A stretch of DNA of 55,280 nucleotides from JAKACA01 sp052143575. Lineage in GTDB: Bacteria > Actinomycetota > Acidimicrobiia > Acidimicrobiales > Bog-793. Below are positions 50,536 to 55,280 of this stretch, one piece after another. The stretch's first letter is position 1; each line of letters begins with the position of its first letter. A model generated the notes under the pieces. The model did not search any database and had not been told where the DNA came from. It saw only the letters and a list, made by a program, of their open reading frames with translations. Location of the stretch: contig JBKQSP010000045.1 of the NCBI GenBank assembly GCA_052143575.1, positions 1 to 55,280 on the forward strand, given 5' to 3'. Made by a program: the position numbers and the translations under genes.

Positions 50536-52196
50536 GGCGTCAAAGTCCTGGAGGTGCTCATGACCGAGGAAGCCCCGACCGTGGCTACTTCACTGCCGGG
50601 GACGACCGTCGATCCGTGCGATTGCCTCGACAGGCACGGAACAAGGGCGACGGCCGACTGCTCGGCGGCATAAGCCGCCTGGCGCCGCTCGCCGTCGCCG
50701 ACGGGTCGGCGGATGGTGGCCTCGCTCTTGAGCAGGACGGCCACGCTGAAGGCGGCGAGCAACGCTGCGCCGGCTGCGTACAGCAGCCCGGTGTGGATGC
50801 CCTCGACGAAAGCATCGCGGGCGTGGGAACCGGTTGACCCTCCAGCGTGGATGGCGATGGCGAAGGAGACCCGTGCCTTGTCGAGGAGGAGGGCTGGAGC
50901 ACCTGGGAGTTTGAGGTTGGAGCGGTAGGCGGCGGTGACGATGCTGCCGATGACGGCCGTGCCGAGGGCGCCGCCGACTTCCCGGGAGAGGTCGTTCAGC
51001 GCCGAGCCCACCCCTTGCTGGGCTTGGGGCAACGCCTCGGTGATGGCGGCCGTGGCGGGCGTCATGGCTGCCCCCATGCCGATGCCCAGGGGGACGAGGC
51101 CAGCCAGCATGAGCAGGTAAGACGTGTCGGTCCCGATCCGCGAGACGACAACGAGCCCGACGGCGACGAGAACAAGCCCGCTGCCGCAGACGGCTCGGGC
51201 GCCGAATCGGGCCGTCAAACCCGAGGTGAGCCTGGCTGCTGGCATCATCGTTGCTGACAAGGGCAGCACGGCGAGGGCGGCGAGGAGCGGGCTGTAGCCG
51301 CGGACTCCCTCGAGGTACTGCAACGAGACAAAGGTGAAGCCGAAGAAGGCGAAGAACTGTATGCAGACAGAGAGGCTGCCGGCCGACAGGTTGCGGTTGC
51401 TGAACAGGTGCGGGTCCAGGAGGGGGTGGCGCTGGCGGCGCTCGAACAGCACGAAGCCGGCGAGAGCACTCAGGCCGCCCGCGATGCCGCCGAGAGTGCG
51501 GGCGCGCAGCCAGCCGGCGTCGGGTGCCTCGATGATGCTGAAGACGAGGGCGACGAGCCCGATGGTGGCGAGCAGCGCCCCGGCTTTGTCGAGCACCGGC
51601 GCGTCCGGCTGGGAGGACTCGGGGACGAAGCGGGCGGTGCCTGCAAGGGCGATGGCGGCGAGGACGACGTTGATGGCAAAGGCGGCCTGCCAGGAGAACC
51701 ACTGGAGAAGGATGCCGCTGGCGAGCAGCCCCAAAATGGCGCTGCCCCCGGCCACGGCTGCCCAGACGCCGACCGCTTTCGTGCGCTCGGCGGGCGGGAA
51801 CGTGCCGGTGATGGTGGACAAGGTGGCCGGCATGACCAACGCGGCGCCGAGGCCGATCAGCCCGCGAAGGAAGATGAGCTCGTCGGCGGAGGTGGCGGTC
51901 ATCGCCGCCGCCGAGGCGCCGCCGAAGATGATCAGCCCGGCGATGAGTGCCTTGCGGCGGCCGTAGCGGTCGCCGAGGGCTCCGGCCGGGAGCAGCAGGA
52001 CGGAGAAGACGAGCAGGTAGGCGTCGATGATCCATTCGAGCTGGGTCTGGCTGGCGTGGGTGCTACGGACCAGGTCCGGGATGGCGACGTTCAGTGATGC
52101 CATGGCGGCCGATACCGCACCAAGAGCGATGCAGACGACCGCGGTGACGAGCGAGAGGTTCACCTGCTGTCTGTTGGATCGAACGTGAGTCTGCAT
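50532..52196 (-). CDS. DHA2-type MFS drug exporter (14 TM)
   Basis: A 554-residue drug:proton antiporter-type transporter. MFS motif A is LPAGALGDRYGRRKAL, preceded by LNVAIPDLVRSTHASQTQLEWIIDAYLLVFS, typical of the EmrB/QacA group; motif C-like GLLASGILLQWFSWQAAFAINVV follows. About 14 helices are visible, then an unusual 60-residue polar C-terminal tail that ends in the overlap with the CoA-transferase. ATG 52196 has GAGGGG upstream. Promoter and operator sites lie just upstream, divergent from tetR. Confidence 0.93.
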   Translation of the reverse strand: MQTHVRSNRQQVNLSLVTAVVCIALGAVSAAMASLNVAIPDLVRSTHASQTQLEWIIDAYLLVFSVLLLPAGALGDRYGRRKALIAGLIIFGGASAAAMTATSADELIFLRGLIGLGAALVMPATLSTITGTFPPAERTKAVGVWAAVAGGSAILGLLASGILLQWFSWQAAFAINVVLAAIALAGTARFVPESSQPDAPVLDKAGALLATIGLVALVFSIIEAPDAGWLRARTLGGIAGGLSALAGFVLFERRQRHPLLDPHLFSNRNLSAGSLSVCIQFFAFFGFTFVSLQYLEGVRGYSPLLAALAVLPLSATMMPAARLTSGLTARFGARAVCGSGLVLVAVGLVVVSRIGTDTSYLLMLAGLVPLGIGMGAAMTPATAAITEALPQAQQGVGSALNDLSREVGGALGTAVIGSIVTAAYRSNLKLPGAPALLLDKARVSFAIAIHAGGSTGSHARDAFVEGIHTGLLYAAGAALLAAFSVAVLLKSEATIRRPVGDGERRQAAYAAEQSAVALVPCLSRQSHGSTVVPGSEVATVGASSVMSTSRTLTP

Positions 52197-52213
52197 GGTG
52201 TTCCCCTCTCATG

Positions 52214-52229
52214 ACGAATGAATATTCGT
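52214..52229. promoter_or_regulatory. TetR-type operator 1 (ACGAAT-N4-ATTCGT)
   Basis: A perfect 6+6 inverted repeat directly downstream of the exporter -10 (TAAAAA, 52230-52235), covering the predicted start of transcription. It shares GAATATTCGTTTT (52220-52232) with the second site at 52263. Confidence 0.8.
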
Positions 52230-52258
52230 TTTTTAGCAAGGACCCCGCTTCGTGTCAA
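52230..52258 (-). promoter_or_regulatory. Promoter of the exporter-CoA-transferase operon
   Basis: On the minus strand, a perfect -35 TTGACA (52258-52253), a 17-bp spacer and -10 TAAAAA (52235-52230). It lies between the two operator copies. Confidence 0.75.
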
Positions 52259-52262
52259 GAGG

Positions 52263-52275
52263 GAATATTCGTTTT
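52263..52275. promoter_or_regulatory. TetR-type operator 2 (direct repeat GAATATTCGTTTT)
   Basis: An exact 13-bp copy of 52220-52232, 43 bp away (about four helical turns), with the palindromic core GAATATTC. It lies just upstream of a possible tetR -10 TACGGT (52284-52289), which ends 6 nt before GTG 52296 and suggests a leaderless, autorepressed tetR mRNA. Confidence 0.65.
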
Positions 52276-52295
52276 GTTTGTGGTACGGTCACGGA

Positions 52296-52925
52296 GTGCC
52301 CCGGATCACCGAAGAGCGGCGGGAGGCACGCCGCGAACAAGTCCTCGAAGCGGCGCGTGCCTGCCTCCAGGAACACGGCCTCGAGGCCGTGTCGATGGAG
52401 ATGATCATCGCCCGTTCCGGCCTCTCGACCGGTGCCGTGTACGGCTACTTCAAGGGCAAGGACCAGATCATCAACGCGGTCGTCACCGAGGGAACGGCGG
52501 CGATGGCCGCGGACCTCGAGCCCGTCCTCTCGAACCCCGCGCCGCCGCCGCTCCCCGAGTTCGTCGAGCAAGTGCTGGGCGCCGTCGTCGGTTTCGGCGG
52601 GCACAAGCGAGACGACATCGACCGCCTGCTTGTTTCACTCCACGGCTGGAGCCACTCCCAGAGCGATCCCGATCTCAAGGCGGCGACGCGTTCGTCCTAC
52701 TCCGGTCTGCGCAGACTGTTCCTCGCCGTCGTGAGGCGGTGGCAGGCGGCCGGAACACTTGACGCCGCGGCGGACGCCGACGGCGTAGCCGAGCTGCTGA
52801 CGTCGATCACTCTCGGGTTCGTCGCCCAGCGAGCACTAGCCGGATCGGCACACGTAACGGCGCACGTCGCCGCGCTGGAAGCGCTCAGCCACCGGTCGGT
52901 GCCGTCCTCGCCAACCTCCGCGTAG
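52296..52925 (+). CDS. TetR/AcrR-family repressor
   Basis: A 209-residue dimeric repressor. The N-terminal HTH reads RREQVLEAARACLQEHGLEAVSMEMIIARSGLSTGAVYGYFKGKDQIINAVV, a classic TetR DNA-binding domain; the remaining 150 residues form the ligand and dimer domain. GTG 52296 is supported by its position 6 nt after TACGGT and by the family N-terminus; the frame open to 52218 would cross the operator. Divergent from the MFS exporter with two shared operators, so local ligand-responsive control is expected. The ligand is probably what the exporter pumps or the CoA-transferase activates. Confidence 0.93.
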   Translation: MPRITEERREARREQVLEAARACLQEHGLEAVSMEMIIARSGLSTGAVYGYFKGKDQIINAVVTEGTAAMAADLEPVLSNPAPPPLPEFVEQVLGAVVGFGGHKRDDIDRLLVSLHGWSHSQSDPDLKAATRSSYSGLRRLFLAVVRRWQAAGTLDAAADADGVAELLTSITLGFVAQRALAGSAHVTAHVAALEALSHRSVPSSPTSA

Positions 52926-53005
52926 TCTCCGCCGGGTTCGAAAGAGCTTCGGGCGGCGAGCTCCGCCAGCCGGTCACGTTCGACAGGTGCATCCCATCAC
53001 GACCA

Positions 53006-53021
53006 AGGGTCTTTCGACCCT
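53006..53021 (+). promoter_or_regulatory. DevR/DosR-like palindromic box upstream of beta-helix gene
   Basis: AGGGTCTTTCGACCCT, a perfect 6-bp inverted repeat around TTTC, similar to the GGGACCTTCRGCMCT sites. A weak -10 TAGATC (53043-53048) puts its centre at about -42. It is the clearest feature in the 253-bp gap 52926-53178. Confidence 0.45.
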
Positions 53022-53178
53022 AGCGACAGCGCGGCGACGGCGTAGATCTCATCCTGAAAACATGTCTGCCATGTCCCTCAGCACGGGCCAGGGTCCCCCC
53101 GGGCCGGTGAAGCCTTGCGACCACCCTCGGGACGTCGTGCCCAGGCGCGAAGCATCCAGATGAAAGTGCTGTGACATC

Positions 53179-54651
53179 ATGACCGTCACCTGCAATCGCC
53201 GTGCCCGCCGCCTCTCCACTCGCCTCCTCCTGTGCGGTCTGGATTCCTCCCTCGGCGTCGTGCTCGGGAGCGCCCTTGCCGCGGCGCCGGCTGGCGCCAC
53301 GCCGCCCACCACTCTCTATGTGGCAGCAGGCGGCTCCAACGCCAGCAATGCCTGCACGAGCGCCGCGAACCCCTGCGCAACACTGTCATACGCCGTGGGG
53401 CAGGCGGCCTCGGGCGACACGATCGACGTGTCGGGCTCCATCGCGGACAACGTCGTGATACCCGGCACGCTGAGCTCGCTGACGGTCAGCGGGATCTCCG
53501 CTCCCGCCGTCCTCAATGAGGCCAGCATCGGAACCATCCTCGAGGTCGAGGCGGGCGCCAGCGTGACCATCGAGGACCTCACGATCGAGGGCGGCCACTC
53601 GGCCACGGGCGGCGCCATCGCCAACTGGGCTCGCTCTCGATCACGGACTGCACCATCTCCGGCAATGGCGCTTACGCCGGCGGGGCCATCTACAACGACG
53701 GCGTGCTCTCGATGAGCGGCAGCACCATCTCGGACAACCAAGCGACAAACGAAGAGGATTCCGGCGGTGTGGGCGGCGGCATCTACAACCTCAGCCTGCT
53801 CACCGCGGCCGACTCCACGATCTCGGGAAACACGGCCACAGCGGCCGGCGGCACCAACGAGGGTGGCGGCATCTTCGACTCGGGTGGCAGCGTCACGCAA
53901 CCCGACGGCCGGCCTCTGCCCGGCGACGGACCAACGAGGCGTCCCCCGTCCCCAGGGCAGGCTCTGTGACATCGGTGCCTTCGAGCTCACCACTCTCACC
54001 GTGACGGCCCCGTCGCCCACCGTCAATTACGGCAACTCCATCCCGGCGCTCGCGCCGAGCTACTCCGGGTTCGCGACGGGCCTCGCTGGCCTCAGCACGC
54101 AGCCGACCTGCACGACCACGGCGACGTCGGCGAGCCCTCCCGGCCAATATCCCGTCACCTGCTCCGGAGCAGTCGATCCTGACTACGCCATCGACTACGT
54201 GAACGGGGTGCTCACGATCGGCTTCACGCAACCGTGCATCGTTCACGTGCACGGTGCGCTCGTCGTGGCGACCGGGCAGGCGATCTGCATCTCCGCCGGC
54301 GGCGTCGTGTTCGGTCCGATCGCGGTGAAACCAGGAGGGGCGCTCTGGGTGAGTGCCGGCGTCGTCATCGGGTCGATCACCTCGGACGCCTCCGCCGCCA
54401 TCGGCGTGTGCTCCTCCGTGCTCGTCGGTCGCCTCGCGATCGTTTCCAGTGCCGGCCCTGTCGAGCTCGGCGGCACGCAGTGCCGAGGCGATCTCGTCGT
54501 CGGTCCTGTGAGCATCCGCAACGGGCGTGGTGGCGTCAGCTTCTCGGGCAACACCGTGGTGGGACCCTTGACGATCACGGGCAACACTGGCGGTTTCTCG
54601 TTCTCCGACAACATCGTCCTCGGACGGGAGCTCGTCAGCGGCAACAGCTAG
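53179..54651 (+). pseudogene. Secreted beta-helix/MBG-domain protein broken by two frame changes
   Basis: ATG 53179 begins a signal peptide ending near PAGATPP. A parallel beta-helix follows (TLYVAAGGSNASNACTSAANPCATLSYAV, SGDTIDVSG, VTIEDLTIEGGHSATGGAIAN). Near 53630 the coding frame shifts and continues as SITDCTISGNGAYAGGAIYNDG, GVGGGIYNLSLL and STISGNTAT. Near 53905-53925 it shifts back, entering LCPATDQRGVPRPQGRLCDIGAFEL, the normal end of a choice-of-anchor-Q type helix; the usual intervening segment is missing, so the second event looks like a deletion. After that come an MBG-like domain (LTVTAPSPTVNYGNSIP...GVLTIGF) and short beta-helix rungs (VGPLTITGNTGGFSFSDN). As read, translation stops at 53713-53715. 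Confidence 0.65.
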
Positions 54652-54681
54652 GCACGACCCCAGCGGCACGGTATGCGGCGC

Positions 54682-55280
54682 TCAGTGCTGGTCGCCGCCG
54701 ACAGTGACTGACCACTGCGAGTCAGGCGTGTAGCGGCAGCGGGCGCCAGTCGTGATCGACTTGACGAGATGGTCGCCGAGGCGCGGTTCGGCCGAGGCGA
54801 TGACATCGATAGCCCGGACGAGGGCTTTCCTCACCGCCGTACGAGCTCGTTCATGATTGCCGACGAAGCTCCGTGACTGGCCGTTGAGACGGGTCACGGT
54901 GCGAAGGCCGTCTGTCAAGGTCTGCAGCTCGGCGCGGTAGCGCTCGCTCGCCTCTCTCGAGGCAGTGCCGGAGGCGAGAAGGGAGCGAAGCTCCCGGACA
55001 CGCTGGCGGTACTGGCGCAGCGCCACGTCGTCCAGTATCGGCTCGTCGCGCTCTCTCGGGAGCCGGCTGTTGGCCACCAGCTCGAAGACGTCGAAGTCGT
55101 GGCCCGGACTCGCCACCAGCTGCACGAGGTGCGACATCCCCACGCGACCGGCTAAAAGGGTGCTCCTGCCGTCGACCTCGATGCGCCAGCGGCCGCCGTC
55201 CACCCGGTTGATCACCGCCTGCCGCCTGGGCTCGCCACCTGACCGTCGTCTTCGCGCCCGCAGCCACGACGGGCGCTCTG
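54682..55280 (-). CDS. C-terminal part of a larger protein, regulator- or ATPase-associated tail (partial)
   Basis: The frame is open to the right edge, so the 5' end lies outside. The visible part begins with a basic stretch, then VDGGRWRIEVDGRSTLLAGRVGMSHLVQLVASPGHDFDVFELVA, a segment I associate with C-terminal regions of large actinobacterial ATPase or adenylate-cyclase-like regulators. A coiled-coil-prone helix (LRQYRQRVRELRSLLASG...RYRAELQTL) follows, and the ending HERARTAVRKALVRAIDVIASAEPRLGDHLVKSITTGARCRYTPDSQWSV. A GTG at 55215 could start a 177-residue protein, but the upstream frame also reads plausibly. Function not assigned. Confidence 0.55.
   Translation of the reverse strand, partial: ERPSWLRARRRRSGGEPRRQAVINRVDGGRWRIEVDGRSTLLAGRVGMSHLVQLVASPGHDFDVFELVANSRLPRERDEPILDDVALRQYRQRVRELRSLLASGTASREASERYRAELQTLTDGLRTVTRLNGQSRSFVGNHERARTAVRKALVRAIDVIASAEPRLGDHLVKSITTGARCRYTPDSQWSVTVGGDQH

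Noticed and set aside
52930..52960. GGGTTCGAAAG resembling a tRNA T-loop
   Set aside because: No acceptor stem or anticodon arm can be drawn around it; no tRNA is supported anywhere in the window.

Overview
The window is about 55 kb of GC-rich DNA with dense coding on both strands. GTG starts are common, and several genes look leaderless, with a -10 box 6-7 nt from the start codon. I read it as a chromosomal segment of an actinomycete (Actinomycetota). Supporting signs are a LexA box of the actinobacterial TCGAAC-N4-GTTCGA type, a UvrD2-like helicase with an HRDC domain, a remnant of a mycothiol-dependent maleylpyruvate isomerase, a small SVLSIGS-repeat protein and a secreted protein with GYWLV repeats. 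The GYWLV repeats and overall gene content make me think of Acidimicrobiia, but that placement is tentative. I saw no rRNA, tRNA, CRISPR array, transposase, integrase or phage gene.

Layout. 0.1-6.0 kb: ParB-like small protein, SOS-controlled UvrD/Rep helicase, msrB, and a coupled gnd-pgi sugar-phosphate operon. 6.2-13.6 kb: hexapeptide acetyltransferase, DUF1003 membrane protein, UvrD2-like helicase, degenerate PAS/GGDEF protein, SVLSIGS small protein and a luciferase-like monooxygenase. 13.6-25.7 kb: DedA, cupin, ammonium channel, patatin, tandem flavin split-barrel proteins, an MFS remnant, thioesterase, PsiE-like protein, VOC protein, metallo-beta-lactamase hydrolase, alpha/beta hydrolase, a cyclic-2,3-DPG-synthetase-like GTPase and a lipoprotein. 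25.7-36.3 kb: envelope and secreted module with a phosphodiester glycosidase, a GGDEF-EAL gene interrupted by one in-frame TGA, a 1583-residue S53 (sedolisin) protease with TIG/FN3/GYWLV repeats, and a convergent 14-repeat RCC1 protein. 36.5-45.7 kb: COG4705 membrane protein, thioesterase, a biotinyl-carboxyltransferase fusion, cupin, AsnA, lipase, a polytopic membrane protein and a CPBP protease. 45.7-55.3 kb: accessory zone with decayed genes (MDMPI fragment, frameshifted APH kinase, broken beta-helix protein), a CMD/metal-sensor pair, a TetR-MFS-CoA-transferase cassette with clear operators, and a partial gene at the right edge.

The most interesting regulatory signal is a shared 15-16 bp element (GGGACCTTCRGCMCT-like) in front of four unrelated loci: amt, the split-barrel pair, the alpha/beta hydrolase and the beta-helix gene. 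It resembles the DevR/DosR box. In three of the four cases it lies about 42-43 bp upstream of the transcription start I would predict from a weak -10 match. This suggests a dormancy/hypoxia-type regulon scattered through the window. The regulator itself is not in the window.
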